DNA of 64,000 nt from Owenia fusiformis (Eukaryota > Annelida > Polychaeta > Sabellida > Oweniidae), in NCBI GenBank assembly GCA_903813345.2, contig CAIIXF020000002.1, positions 286,001 through 350,000 on the forward strand, written 5' to 3'. Of this stretch, positions 1-12,009 are shown piece after piece. Position numbers and translations under genes: made by a program. Below the pieces are notes generated by a model. The model saw only the letters and a program-made list of their open reading frames with translations. It was not told the origin of the DNA and did no database searches. The stretch's first letter is position 1. Each line of letters begins with the position of its first letter.

Positions 1-2230
1 GACCGAGGGTTGATATATTACCTTTACCTGTCGAAAATCGAGTATAAACTATGAGGATTAGATACGCATTGAATGTAATGGAACCGTCATGTAATAATTA
101 GAAATGATAATCACAATCAAATCATGAATATTTTATCTAGATTTAAAGTGCTTAAGATTTATTTTTAAAACTCAACCGAACTATTAACATTTAAAAGCAC
201 CGAACGAATTTTCTGGGGATTGCTGATGAGCGGGTGGGATGGGATGGGAGGGATAAAATGAAATACTAGATAAAATATTGATACCTTTACGCATGTCAAT
301 CTCAAATTAGAATGCATATATCATTATCTCTTTTATTCTTCTGTATTGTAATACGATAGTCTGATTATTGTCAATATCCTATACATGAAATAATGTACAA
401 CGTGTATTCTACATTGAATAACAAACGAAATAAAACTCATCTTTGTACGAATTTATTTTTCATATGACACAAAGTAACATAACATTGTTATATGTTGCAT
501 TTACGACTACTACAGCAAATCAGAAAATTCGTACAATATCAAACGTAAGAGTTGTTCACAAATACATTGGTATTTTGATATGAGTATCATGTAGTATTAA
601 AATATTAAAATCATATGATCAGCAAGTTTATAAGCTTAATATTGTATTGTTTTTTATTTAAGTGTCGCATGCTTAATTTCATACATATACATCTGTACAA
701 TCATCCAAAAAGCCTCGAGCCACCAATGGCTAATGAGACACTGCTAATCAAAATAAATCATATAATATTATATAATAAGATGCATAATATGAGTCAGTTG
801 CAGAAATAGGATTATGAATAAAGCAAAGTTCATGACCTCTATTACGAACATTGTTTGATGAACTCGATCACTCAGTCAGTTGTTGAACATATGCAAATGT
901 GGTCAGGTTATAAATATAAGTACAATTTAAGTCCATGATATTTTCACATATTGAACATAACACTCAGTTCACAAAGAGATGTATACAAATCTAATCCACA
1001 AGTAGAAATGATTGTTTCATGCTGTTTATGCATTGTGTATAAACTGTAATCCAAAACATGAATAAAGTGGGCAAGAGGTGGTTGTATGATGGCCCATAAA
1101 ATCACATTATGTAACACCGGCACCCTGGTTCAATATAGTGCAGTGGCCCATGTTTGATATACGTACATCAAAACTCATGTTTTTTCAAGGAAAGAAGCTA
1201 GATTAGTGATATATTGAAAAATCAAACTACTATACCCCAATACTGTAGCCCGTATTTCTTTAAAAGGAATACAGGCTACAGTGAAGTTGCAAATGGAGGA
1301 CCTTTGTTTATTTCCATAGTTCTGGAGGAATACTAGATTTTACATTGTATAGATTCATCGAGCAGTTTGCAACGCACTATCACCAGAAAAGTCCTATGGA
1401 AAAGGACAAAGAATACCCGCTCTATTTGCAACTTAACTGTACCCTGTATTCTTTTTAAATGTGTTCACGTGGTAGGGTAGTGTGATACTCCCTCTGCCTA
1501 TGCCTACATCGTTCAATCTTTTTTTCATAGTATAACGCCTTATTAATACAACAGTTATTGAGCTGTTAAGAAAACATACTAACAAACAAACCACCGAGTC
1601 TAGAGTAAGACATATACATGTATTGTTCTATTATCAAATCATATATTGTGTCCCAATTCTAAAACGTTAACAGTTTATGGTGTACAATAAAACTATTACT
1701 ATTAACCACTTTAATATATTTAGACATAAAATATCAAGTTACTCATCAGCCAACAAATCTCAAAATATCGAAAAATGAAAAATACGAGATACTTGTTCAC
1801 TCAAATCTCGGAGTCAATTGGTAATGTGTACCTATAGATAGTTCTCAAAGTAAATGAGCAAAAGCGTAACATTTGTATGTAGCATGCTTCATAAAACACT
1901 AAACTTAGCCCAAAAAGTAAGCGTGCATTTTGTTCCTGGCACTGATTGGTTAATAAGTGAATACAATTCGTTGAATGCACGATGCACTCAAAAGATTAGC
2001 AGCTGGGAAAGGCTATTGAACAAAAAGTACGCTTTCGTACTCAAAAAAGGATTACCCTTTTACAACTTTGACAACTTTGAAGCATGAACTTCGGAAGATC
2101 TAACGAAATGTACTTACTGTTACCCTGTGGATCCCATGGTTTTGATATGTTCTACAAAGTCATGCAAAGACAGACCATATATGCACTAAAAATATCTGTG
2201 ACACTTGTATGATATGTATTCCACTTTGAA
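1..2230. other. Gene-less AT-rich flank
   Basis: I see no supported coding exon here; the open frames are short and low-complexity. The only structure I can define is a small inverted-repeat element near 1.24-1.46 kb, listed separately. Confidence 0.6.
1243..1462. mobile_element. Small inverted-repeat element (MITE-like)
   Basis: The left arm from about 1258 (AAAAGGAATACAGGCTACAG, continuing into AGTTGCAAATGGAG) is mirrored by the right arm ending near 1460 (TTTGCAACTTAACTGTACCC, then TGTATTCTTTTT). The arms match over about 35 bases with a few differences. A shorter palindrome lies around 1243-1283 (ACTGTAGCC / GGCTACAGT). There is no coding capacity, so this looks like a non-autonomous DNA element. 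I could not define a target-site duplication. Confidence 0.5.
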
Positions 2231-2282
2231 CCACCATCTATTTCAATATTGTGAAAATATATATTTCCCAAATTATGAAATA

Positions 2283-2705
2283 AAGGAGCTTGTATTCGCG
2301 AATGCCGCTAACGCCTGTCGGCTACCGGATAAACCTACTTTACTATTTTATGGGCAATTCATTAAAATATCAATGGAATATTGTCAGGTTCTTTTCATAT
2401 TTAAATGAGTCGCCCATAGAATGGTAGGTTAATCCGGAAGCTGAAATCTTCCATTCCCAAATCATAGTCTTAGCTTGTATTCGCAAATGCAACTAACGCC
2501 TGTCGGCTACCGGATTAACCTATTATTTTACTGGAAACTCATGTCAATACGAATAGTACCTGCCACTATTCCATTCATATTTAAATGACTTGGTCATATT
2601 ATACTGGGTTAATCAGGTAGCCGGGAGGCGTTAGTTGCATTCGCGAATATAAGGTTAGCTTGTATTCAATAATGCAAGAAACGCCTGTCGGCTACCGGAT
2701 TAAAC
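2283..2705. repeat. Nested inverted/tandem repeat with TTCGCGAATGC ends
   Basis: The motif CTTGTATTCGCGAATGC followed by TAACGCCTGTCGGCTACCGG occurs three times in plus orientation (near 2290, 2473 and 2655). It occurs once inverted near 2605-2655 (GGTTAATCAGGTAGCC, then GGCGTTAGTTGCATTCGCGA). The arrangement fits a palindromic MITE that has been tandemly duplicated or has inserted into itself. No coding capacity is seen. Confidence 0.6.
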
Positions 2706-2819
2706 TACCTCTGGAGACATCGGGATTTTAAAGCGGCGTGCAAAGCGTAATCGGGTACACCCCAGTTCTCCGAAACCCAGTTGTCCGAAACCCATTACTC
2801 CGAAAAATAAAGTCATAAT

Positions 2820-5000
2820 TTACCAGAGAAAGCGGGGGGCGTAGCTTACTTAAACTTACGTCAGTTTCATGCCATGTATTTGGCCAAATTAATGGCATGG
2901 ACGCATTCTGTTATTCATAGATCTCTCTCTCACTTTGAATTGCATCCATTGCATGGCGTTACCAGAATGGCAGGAACGGGAGATTTATTTTACATTGTGA
3001 TTCTAAAAAAAGGTTATTAAAACACAATATATATTACGGAACAGTTTATCTTATCTTCTTCAATCTCTTTTATATAGGCAAAATAAAATGAAACATTTTG
3101 AAACAGATAAAATAATTTATCGCATAGAACTTTAAGAATAAAACAGTATACAAATTACGTTGTCAAAATATTTCGTCGCATTTAATTTCTTAGTCTCGGT
3201 CTCTTATCAAATCGTAAAAGAATAAAACATTCTATACTTAATCACTTGGGATTTATGTTTCGGCATTCGTTTCAGGCATTTGTTTTTTATGTTCTTCTCC
3301 TGAAATGTATTTGTTTGACAATAATCAGAGAAAGTGCGTATACGTATAAATATGCCACGCAAACAAACGGGTGTGACTTCAATTTCTTGTCTGTCTGAGG
3401 ACGTATTGGGAACGAGGTAGAATTAAAGAATTCTTATGAACGAGTCATGCAAGATACTAGAACTAGTAAAGTAATGTAAATGGATAAGTTAATTTCTGAT
3501 GGATCTGGATATAATATATTTCAAAACTTTGTAAACACTAGATAACTTCATTTAGGCAGATATAGTATCTTGATATATTTGGCTATCATGCGTTTAAAAT
3601 ACGTTCCTAAAACTATGAAGACGTTAGGTGAGAAATATTGCTATTGTACGTTCGAAAAGTATTTGGTTGTATTTTGTAGTTCTCAAGTTACCCATGAACT
3701 TTCGTGGGCTAATTAACGTCTTGACTTAGCATATTTAGCCTAATTTTGCAATGATGTCAACGTGATTCAAATGTTATGCTGTCGTGATTCGCAGAGGTTG
3801 CGACAAGATTTGTTTTACAACAGATGTAACTATGAGAACATGAAAGCTCATAATCCTGATTATGCAACCTTATACAATCGTTATCTTTGGGACAAGAGCC
3901 CAAAAACAAGGTCCTCGTGAACGAGAGTTGAATTTGCTCCGTGAACGATAGGATACGCTGTTCCCCACCAACAAAATACAGACATATGCTTCAGTGTCCT
4001 CAACGCAGATTGTAGAGAACAAGAGAAAAAATGAAATATTCTTTGCCATAACAGAATACTGTTAAAGTATTGTTTATTAAGTTTATTAAGTTTCACAAAT
4101 AACTTTTAAATGCCTTCTTTACCGTCAACGGACACTCAAATAAATACACAATACAATGCAATGCAATGTAATACAACGCATTACAATACAAACTAAATTA
4201 GAGTATTTGTGCATAGCATTTTCCCCTTTTGTTTGAAGGATATTTTAAGAATAATTCCAGCGTTCGTACACACCTGGAAATGTCAGGGTTTTGATTTAAT
4301 TTTCCAAGTGCCTGAAATGTCAGAGAATTTTAAAATAAGGTCAAAAAGGGCCAAAGAGTCCGGGAATTTTGAAACTGTAGACATGTCATGGAAATGTCAG
4401 GGAAATTTGTATCAGTGTTGAAAAAATGATGTTCCAGAAAAATAAATTTTAGGACTATGACAGGCAGGATCTCAATGAAATCCAAAATGTAACATTTAGT
4501 TGATTCCACACGGGGCGTGTACATTGTCTAACATATATCTAAAAGGTTTACACTGTCTTGATTAATGAACTTCTTAGATCTAGTCGCGCTTCAGAAGTGG
4601 AAATCCTTCAATTATCAGAGGTTAATGTTTCTAAAACTGTATTGAAATAAACGTACGTCTTGTTTTCAAACCTACACCTTGCTCCTTTCTGTCGTATTAA
4701 TAAAGCAAAAATAACATATCACGGTGGGATACGAACCACTCGCCTGGGATTTGGTTATTCACTAACACCATAGGCGTTCACCTATTCTGGATACAACTGA
4801 CGAGTTGTATCTAAGTGGAGTCAAAAGCGAAGATCATTCTAAATTGACGCTCGGTATAAATATATGATACTTTTATCATCTCACACAGGTGAACGTTAGC
4901 CTCATGGCTAGCGTGTTTAGCTTCCACTCTCTAGGTTAGTCGATCGAAACCCGTTCATGGCGAACTTTTTGATTTGCTTGCTGTCAACTTATAATAAGTA
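2820..5000. other. Gene-less stretch
   Basis: No exon is supported. Just before it (2752-2810) is a short CCGAAACCCA-type repeat. Around 4725-4945 there is an inverted pair of tRNA-like segments: GATACGAACC reads as an inverted B box, and the second arm holds GGTTAGTCGATCGAAACCC. The arms also share AGGCGTTCACCT against AGGTGAACGTTAGCC. I read this as a decayed tRNA-related repeat, with low certainty. Confidence 0.4.
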
Positions 5001-5014
5001 GGGCAAAATCCAGA

Positions 5015-5440
5015 AAAAGTAGATCAAAAATACTCCAATGGAGTATAAAATTGTCACCAGGATTCCGAAATGAGACGAATGTTAACTCGTTAAATCTCGG
5101 TAGATAAAGTAGGTCAGAAAATCCGGATTAATCCGAACTGATTCGGGAATCTTCGTCATAAGAAGTAGATCAAAAATCCAGAGAAGTAGATCAAAAATAC
5201 TCCAATGGAGTATAAAATTGTCACCAGGATTCCGAAATGAGCCGAATGTAAACTCGTTAAATCTCGGTAGATGAAGTAGGTCAGAAAATCCGGATTAATC
5301 CGAACAAGGTTCGGGAATCTTCGTAATAAGAAGTAGATTAAAAATACTCCCAATGGAGTATAAAATTGTCCCCAATATTCCGAAATACGACGAATCGAAT
5401 CGGCAAACTTCGGTAAAATAATGAAGTGCATAAAAACCGA
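5015..5440. repeat. Tandem repeat, about 150-167 bp unit, 3 copies
   Basis: Units beginning with AGATCAAAAATACTCC start near 5021, 5188 and 5335. Each continues with GGAGTATAAAATTGTC and CCGAAATGAGACGAATG, and ends in a CCGGATTAATCCGAAC palindrome. The third unit is shorter and more diverged. The open frame across it is a by-product of the repeat. Confidence 0.75.
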
Positions 5441-6130
5441 AATGATCCGATGAACGTTCGGATAAAATCGTGAACAGGTGTCAGGGGTTTCCCCTCATCT
5501 TTCCCCACATTGTTCTAAAAGCCTTATATGGATTTATCACGTAACATTCAAAATGACGTTCCTATATGGTTCTATGGGTTCGAACACGTGACCAAATATA
5601 CCAAATAAAATTTTTACCTTGACCACTGGATGGGATTTCATAGAAAATATCCAAGAAAACCTATCCTCGTGATCCTTAAATCACTTAAATTCGATCATTT
5701 TATTTTCACCCCTTGATGGAATTTTATGAAAGAAGTCATGAAAACACATCATCATGTAAGGGTTTTCACCTAAATTAGCTCGTTTTATCTTGAGCCTTCA
5801 ATTGAATTTCTTGAAGAAATATTTTATGAAAAAATATCATCATGTTATGATTTGTATTTAAATAAGACCGTTTCATCTAAATACTTGGATAATATTTCAT
5901 AAAAAATGCACTTTAAAATTTTTCAGAATTTGCCTTAATTTATCAATGTAATGAAAGTATAAGATTAACTCTCAAATAGCGTTCTATTTTAACCTTTTTA
6001 TTGAAATCAATACAGGACTCGCTCTCTAAATATCCAATAAAAATTCAACCCTTGGATGTGATTTCGTTGGAAAAAAAATATGTCAAGTCCAGAATCAAAT
6101 GATTTGTCCAGAACCTCTTAAGATCCTGTT

Positions 6131-8436
6131 ATGAGAGCAGAGTCCCCTATGTTCCAGTTTTGGGCTATAACGCTTGATATGGAGCTGCTGCTACTTCTTC
6201 TTGTGAGGTCTCTTCGTCTTGGAGATTTCCCCCTGTATATTGACGTGCTCATAGAAATGTGCCCATGGTTCTTTTCATTGGACCACACAAACTATTCAAG
6301 GTGGATTCCAGGTCACATTAAAGATATGATTCAACTTGAAAATAATCATCGAACTATTCATGAGGCCTTTGTTGCAGGACATTTCACGGTCTCCAAGTCA
6401 GCCTGTTCTTTCTCATCACTAGCTGTGTACCATGCTCATGAGTAAAATAATGTCCTCATCAAAGGTCAAGGTGGCGTTGTAGGAATCACACAAAGCCCAA
6501 ATGCTCTAAGACGATTGATGGTGGCTGGTCCTGGAATTGCCCAGATTGTCCAAGAATTTGATGAAAACAATGCAGTTGGTGATCTCAGAAACGATGATGA
6601 TAACAGTCACCATGAGCAATGCTAAAGTATACAGAAACAGTTCAGTCAAAATGTAACTGCCATGACAGATGTCATTGAAAAGCTAGGAAATCCATTTCTT
6701 GCCGCAGATGATACTCTATATACAATAGACACTAAGGACATGACACACCCTTCTGTGGTGACAACTGTCTGAACAATAGAAGACCTGGGACGCAGAAAAT
6801 ACCAAGAATTCTGTAATGAACGCCTTGTAAAGTCATCTGAAAGTATCAAAGCAACTATACCAAAGAACAATCTCCCCTTGTTTGGAAGCAAAATATCTAG
6901 TCAAACTAACACAAGTGCTACCATAACTGAACTAAGGAATGACTGTCAGCTCTTTTCAAGACTATACATTGCATGCCAAACCAGAAAGGTCGATATGAAT
7001 GAGTTTTTCACCTATGAAAATCATGAGTTTCCCCCATCTATTGCTAAGCATGGTCAGCTTCGTTATTCAGCTAAATCAGAACTGCTTGGACCCCTTAACA
7101 GATGCCAACAGCAAGCAAGATTAGTTACAGAGCGCCCAACTACAGAAGCTACAGTCATAGATGGTGCTTTCCTCATTCACCTCCTAAATCCTGGAACAGC
7201 AAGAACCTTTAATGACTATCTGACCTCCGTGTTTCTACCAAGCGTGATGGCAGAATTACAATATGTTGCCCGCCTTGATTTGGTGTGGGATGAGTATCTC
7301 GATAAAAGTCTAAAAATGTCAACTAGACTGAAGCGTGGCCAGGGTGCTAGGAGAATGGTCTATAAAGAAAATGCAATCCCCAAAAACTGGCAATCTTTTC
7401 TTAAAAATGACAGCAACAAACAAGAATTATTTAGCATGTTATCTCGAGGAATGATGGATGTAGAAACCAATGGTAAGCAGATAGTAACAACTCTTGGGCA
7501 ATCAGTTCTCTGCAACCCACCAATATCACCTGATATCACATCAAAACTGGAGCCAAATCTTCATGAGGAGGCTGTCACCAAGCTATTTGTCCATGTTTCT
7601 CAGATGAAGGAAGCTGGGTACACCTCCTTTATGGTGAAAACTGGAGACACTGATGTTGTAGTTCTCGCAGTTGCTGCACTGCTGAACTCGAAGTTGACAT
7701 ATGGTTGGCGTTTGGTCCTATCAATAAATATAGTCTGTTTCTTTTCATGAATTTAATTACAGAACTAAATTCCCAAAAATTTTACATTTTCAGATATATT
7801 GCTGCCTATGAAATTGCCAATACACTAGGTCCAGTGAAGTCCAGATGTCTACCAGTTTTCCATGCCCTAACAGGGTCTGATACAACTTCATGTTTCTACG
7901 GACATGGGAAACTTCAAGCATGGAAGCTGTGGGATGTTTATCCAGAGATTACAAATGGACTAAGTGTCCTAATGTATCCTGACGTCATAAGAAACATTCC
8001 ATCGGAAGCATTTGATAGCCTTGAAAAGTTCATAGTTCTATTATATGACCGTACAAGTGAACAGGTAGACATCAATAAGGCCAGAAAAGAATTGTTTTGC
8101 AACAAAGGAAAGATGATAGATAAAATCCCCCCAACTAGAGCTGCTCTTAGACAGCATATTCTTAGGGTGGCCTTCCAGGGTGGCATTGTGTGGGGCCAGT
8201 ATTTAAATCCTAGACCAGATCACCTTCAGTCCTATCTTCAATGGGGTTGGAAAATTAGCCATACTGTTGTAGTGCCAAAGTGGACAGACCTTCCTCAGGT
8301 ATCTAAGGCATGTCAGGTCTTTGTAAAATGTGGATGCTTAAAAGGAGGTGGAGCCAGATGCTCATGCCACAAAAGTGGACTTTTATGCACCGAACTTTGC
8401 AAGTGTTATGGAAATTGTCATAATATGGAAGGATAA
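6131..8436 (+). pseudogene. Broken copy of a CXC-tailed multicopy family (possible FEN/PIN-like fold)
   Basis: The translated sequence matches an unnamed family I know as widely repeated in marine animal genomes. Recognisable pieces in order are a short N-terminal region ending HTNYSRW, ALRRLMVAGPGIAQIVQEFD, DGAFLIHLLNP, LDLVWDEYLDKSLK, GDTDVVVLAV, FRYIAAYEIANTLG, HALTGSDTTSCFYGHGK, and a C-terminal cysteine cluster (CGCLKGG...CSCHKSG...CKCYGNC) like a CXC domain. The copy is dead: in-frame stops lie at 6443, 6623 and 6770, and there is a frame change near 7700. About 20-25 residues of non-family sequence (near 7735-7790) sit between AFGP and FRYIAA. The TDVVVL and TGSDTTS...GHGK motifs suggest to me, as inference only, a FEN/XPG-type nuclease fold (acidic strand plus a GxD...GxGK helix-hairpin-like segment). 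It probably spread with or as a transposon. Confidence 0.7.
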
Positions 8437-8439
8437 ACG

Positions 8440-9690
8440 TTAACATTTAACTATGTTAATTCATATGAGAAAGTGTGGACCTGTCTTCAGAGTGACAACA
8501 GTTATCTGGACCTTTAAAAGAATGTTACAGCAGCAATATTTGACATTTTAGATCTATATTTTTTTAGCATTAGTGACGGGATGATAAAATAAGTGAGGGA
8601 TCAAATATAGATCCTTGTTAAACACCATTATTTATTATGAAATAGTCATATAATAAGGTAAAGTGTACCTCAAAAGCTATTTAAGGTCTTAAGTCAATGT
8701 TTCTACTGACACATAACTCTTATCTAGCTGAATACATTCAACATTTTCTATTCTTGTAAAATTCTTGACGATAATGACATGCTATGGCGGCCATCTTGAA
8801 TTTTATCTGAAATTTTTAAATTTTCGCTTGCGGCCACGGATCAAATTTTTAAAAATTGGATAAGGAAGTTATATACCAAAATTCACGCTTCTATCACAAT
8901 CTGAAACGTTTTCTCATAAATCTGACTCACTACATGGGGAATTCCAGATTCAACTTATTTTAGCTGTTTATCGAAAACGAAAGAACTCTTGCCACCACCT
9001 TGTATGATACTAACTGCAGTTAGAATCACCCAGCTATGGAACGGTACATACGTTAGACCAATGCATTAACCCCAGGACAAGCACTCATAGAGATTATCAA
9101 ATAATTTGGACTTTGCGACAGGGAATGTGCAAACACTCCACCGACATGTTTTTCTAAAATGTTGCCCTGATTTTCAGCCATTTCCTCACCTGTTTTTTAT
9201 GTTTGATGTATCAATATGTTGTGCTTTTAGACAGAGTGAATCTCTTTTACTCAAACTTTTAAATAATTCGGTCTTCATGTGTGTCTATTCGTCAACAACG
9301 TAGTTATATGCATGCGCAAGAATCGGCGCAATCTGATTGGCTAAATGGAAGCTATGAATGGATCCGCATCTGTGTACTAATGAAATATCACAGCGCCCAA
9401 GCGCAGACCCCGGATTGCAAAACTGTTTGAATAGGAAATGATTTTTCAAGTGTTGATTTTGAGGTTTGAACTTTTTGTACCATTTTAGTTTGATTTTTTT
9501 GTACCATTTTAGTTCGAACATTTTATCATTGTTGTTAAACTTGTGAATCGAAAAAAGTTTACATTGGAATTTTTAGTTTCACAATTTTAATGCTTAAAAA
9601 TGAATATTGAAGCAACCATTGATCTTGCAATGATAGATTTTGCAGTTTTTTTGTTTGTTGTTTAGTTTTTGCCGTTCGACATTTATTTTA
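8440..9690. other. Gene-less stretch upstream of the vWA exon
   Basis: I looked here for the missing first half of the vWA domain (a DxSxS motif followed by a phase-0 donor) and did not find it. The remaining open frames are short and unlike any family I know. Confidence 0.4.
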
Positions 9691-9699
9691 TGCTAATCA

Positions 9700-10592
9700 C
9701 ATACAAAAGTGCACATTGTACATACAGTTAGAAATGGTCACAATATGAAATCAACATTGGCAATATAGCTAGGGTTGATCACATATTATTCACACTGTCC
9801 GTACAGTTAGAGATGATCACATAGTTTGAAATTGGACATTGGTCATATAACTAGAATTAATACCTATGAATATTGCACATTGACGATATATTGGTAGTTC
9901 GAGTTGATGACATAATAATTGCATCACATGTTAAAATTCTCACCGTCCATACGGTTAGAGTTGGCAACATTCAACATTGCACCTTTTGCTTTCAATTAAG
10001 GCTGAACACATACAGAAGTGCACACTATCCATACAGTTAGAAATGGTCAGACGTAAAATTGTGCATTGTCCGTACAGTTAAAGTTGATCACCTTGGATGC
10101 ATTTTACATGATTCTTACATGATTCTTTGACCGCAAGCAAGATTTTTACATGATTTTTTGACCGCGAGCAAGATTTTTACATGATTTTTGACCGCGAGCA
10201 AGATATTTACATGCTTTTTCGACCGCGAGCAAAATTTTTAAGTAATTTTTTTACCGCGCGAGCAAGATTTTTTCATAATTTTTCTGACCGCGAGCAAGAT
10301 TTTTATCCTAAATATTAGCTAGATTGTAGTCAGCTTAAATGATATTCGCGGTTAAAACAGCTAAAATATTACGCAAACGTATCAAATGCATTTGCTTTGC
10401 GGTCATACAAAAATACACTCCTTACCATTATAATTAAAACGACCACGTTCAAATATGCACATTGTCCTTTCGGTTAGAGCTGACGTTCAAAATAAATTCT
10501 CGTATTTACAAACACAGTTGATCAAGTTAAAATTGTATATTTCATTTACAGTTAGAGTTGATTAAAATCCAGACTTCACTTTGTCTTTATAG
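9700..10592 (+). repeat. Degenerate ~50-60 bp array ending in the vWA splice acceptor
   Basis: About ten or more diverged copies of a unit like CATTGTCCATACAGTTAGAG followed by TTGATCACATA can be read near 9715, 9765, 9800, 9840, 9890, 9945, 9995, 10025, 10065, 10450 and 10545. The last unit reads TTTGTCTTTATAGCTAGGGC then TGATTACATA, and contains the real 3' splice site (AG at 10591-10592) and first codons of the vWA exon. The upstream units therefore look like decayed copies of an acceptor plus exon start. A different ~33-bp array (TTTTTGACCGCGAGCAAGA, about six copies) interrupts it at 10110-10300. Confidence 0.55.
10110..10305. repeat. Short tandem repeat GACCGCGAGCAAGATTTTT
   Basis: About six imperfect copies of a ~33-bp unit containing GACCGCGAGCAAGATTTTTA and a T-rich stretch. 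No coding capacity. It lies within the larger degenerate array upstream of the vWA exon. Confidence 0.8.
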
Positions 10593-11079
10593 CTAGGGCT
10601 GATTACATACGACAAATACGTATACAATGAGTTTTCTTTGAATACGTACAATAACAGTGCGGCTGTTGTAAAACATATCCAGCAAATGGATATTCATCAA
10701 TTCAATTCTAATCGGTTAAGATGTGGAACACGAACAGATCTAGCCCTTATTGAAGCAAAAGACACCCAGCTTACAGGCGCTGAAGGAGTGAGAGATGCAT
10801 TGGGAATAAAGAGACCACCTATTCAGAAGGTGGTCCTTGTGATAACAGATGGTGCCACGTTTCCGCCATCAAATTCAGGCATCACCAAGAAGGTAGCAGC
10901 AGATCTTAAAAACGAATTAGGGGCACTTGTATTCGTTGTTAGTTTACCAAACGCTAAGCAAAAAGATTATAGCGCTGAGTTTTCTGCTATTGCGAGTCAG
11001 CCAACTTCCATGTTCTTAATGGATATTGAATTCGATGAATTGCTGGATTCGTTGGAATCTATATTGTTGAAAATCTGCG
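10593..11079 (+). CDS. vWA-domain exon, probable N-terminal part of LRR receptor copy 1
   Basis: The exon starts after the acceptor at 10591-10592 and ends before GTAAGT at 11080, in phase 1. It encodes 162 codons of a von Willebrand factor A domain from the second strand onward (LGLITYDKYVYNEFSLNTYN). The second MIDAS threonine region (CGTRTDLALIEA) and the third MIDAS aspartate (VVLVITDGA) are present, and the closing helix ends in LLKIC. The first MIDAS motif (DxSxS) must lie on an upstream exon that I cannot find in the window. The last phase-1 base joins the next exon at 11770 to give CDRCPIGWYEC, so vWA runs directly into a CTLD. vWA domains usually bind extracellular protein ligands through a metal ion. 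The exon itself is intact. Confidence 0.75.
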
Positions 11080-11299
11080 GTAAGTACTGAATTAATAGAA
11101 ATATTTTAATTCCAATAAAATATAACACGCAGTATCTAAATTAACGTTTATATTACAGTTTATGCTATAAATCTGATAACAAATTCCCAGTTGTGATCAT
11201 TTTCTATAACTTAAAGTAGTCTAGCGCAATCTTTTCTAATTTGCTTTTATAAAACCGACATTAGATGTCCCATAAATCTACTTGACATGGAAAACAAAT

Positions 11300-11420
11300 T
11301 AAAATAGTCGTTTTCCTTTTTTTGAGACGCCTGTAAATTGTATTTTTAAGTCAATCTTGGGCGCCGTAACCACGAGGTTGCGAGTTTGAGACGCGTGTGC
11401 TCGTGTTTATTTCATTTACG
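11300..11420. repeat. Possible decayed tRNA-like repeat
   Basis: GGTTGCGAGTTTGAGACGCG resembles a degenerate B box, with GGGCGCCGTAACCACG just upstream. I cannot draw a credible cloverleaf, so I treat it as a possible tRNA-derived fragment in the intron. Confidence 0.25.
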
Positions 11421-11576
11421 TTACTTCAAAGTATATCTTACCCATCTTAAATAATATCAACCATTCTAAAAGTCCAACCTGTTTTACATTTACAAACGCA
11501 TAATATTGTTTTGTTTACGTATGGTATACGTGCAGCTAGTTTTGATTCTTTACGTTAACGTTTTCTATCTTAGACA

Positions 11577-11716
11577 ATAGGGAGTTTAAGCGTGCAATGT
11601 TTTTTACAACCTTAACATGAACGGAGAATATTTAAGCGATGCATTTTTATTGGTGACTGGTCATACATATAGGTTGGCATTTCAATATTATACGCAAGCT
11701 TAAACTCTCTATTTGC
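11577..11716. mobile_element. MITE with GAGTTTAAGC inverted ends
   Basis: Left end ATAGGGAGTTTAAGCGTGCA and right end GCAAGCTTAAACTCTCTAT are inverted copies about 100 bp apart. It lies in the intron between the vWA and CTLD exons. A related element with similar ends (GGTTAAGCTTGCAATG and GCGCTTTAATCTAC) is at about 27955-28068. Confidence 0.6.
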
Positions 11717-11769
11717 ACCAAAATTAGTTTACTAACAATTGTTGTTCATAGTTTAACCTTTTATTTCAG

Positions 11770-11953
11770 ATAGATGCCCGATTGGCTGGTACGAGTGTGG
11801 AGTCAATTGTTACAGGCCATTTACCAACCAAACCCACAATTTGACGTGGGTTGGAGCTCGAGAAAGCTGCTGGTCTAAAGGTGCCTTCCTGGCTGTACAA
11901 CTGGAATAAGACAGAGCCAATCGAACATGAACTGCAGCAATCTATATACGCAG
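11770..11953 (+). pseudogene. CTLD first-half exon with a one-base frameshift
   Basis: The exon lies between the TTTCAG ending at 11769 and GTACTA at 11954. It reads CPIGWYECGVNCYRPF, TWVGARESCWSKGAFLAVQL, which is the classic start of a C-type lectin domain (CPxGW, CY, TWxxA, C, GAxLA). The reading frame then meets TAA at 11907. Ignoring one G at 11903-11904 restores the family pattern (LNKTEPIEHELQQSIYA) to the donor. The exon is 184 bases long, one more than the flanking phases require, which agrees with a single-base insertion. Either the gene is broken here or the assembly has an error. With the frame restored, its phase-1 end fits the long exon at 14281, which holds the other CTLD half. 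Confidence 0.7.
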
Positions 11954-12009
11954 GTACTATTCTAATTACGTTTAGTATGTTATTTAATTTAGGCGATTTA
12001 CAAGACATT

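Noticed and set aside
10593-11079. Integrin or collagen gene
   Set aside because: Only one vWA domain is seen and it is followed by a C-type lectin start, not by integrin beta-propeller or collagen repeats.
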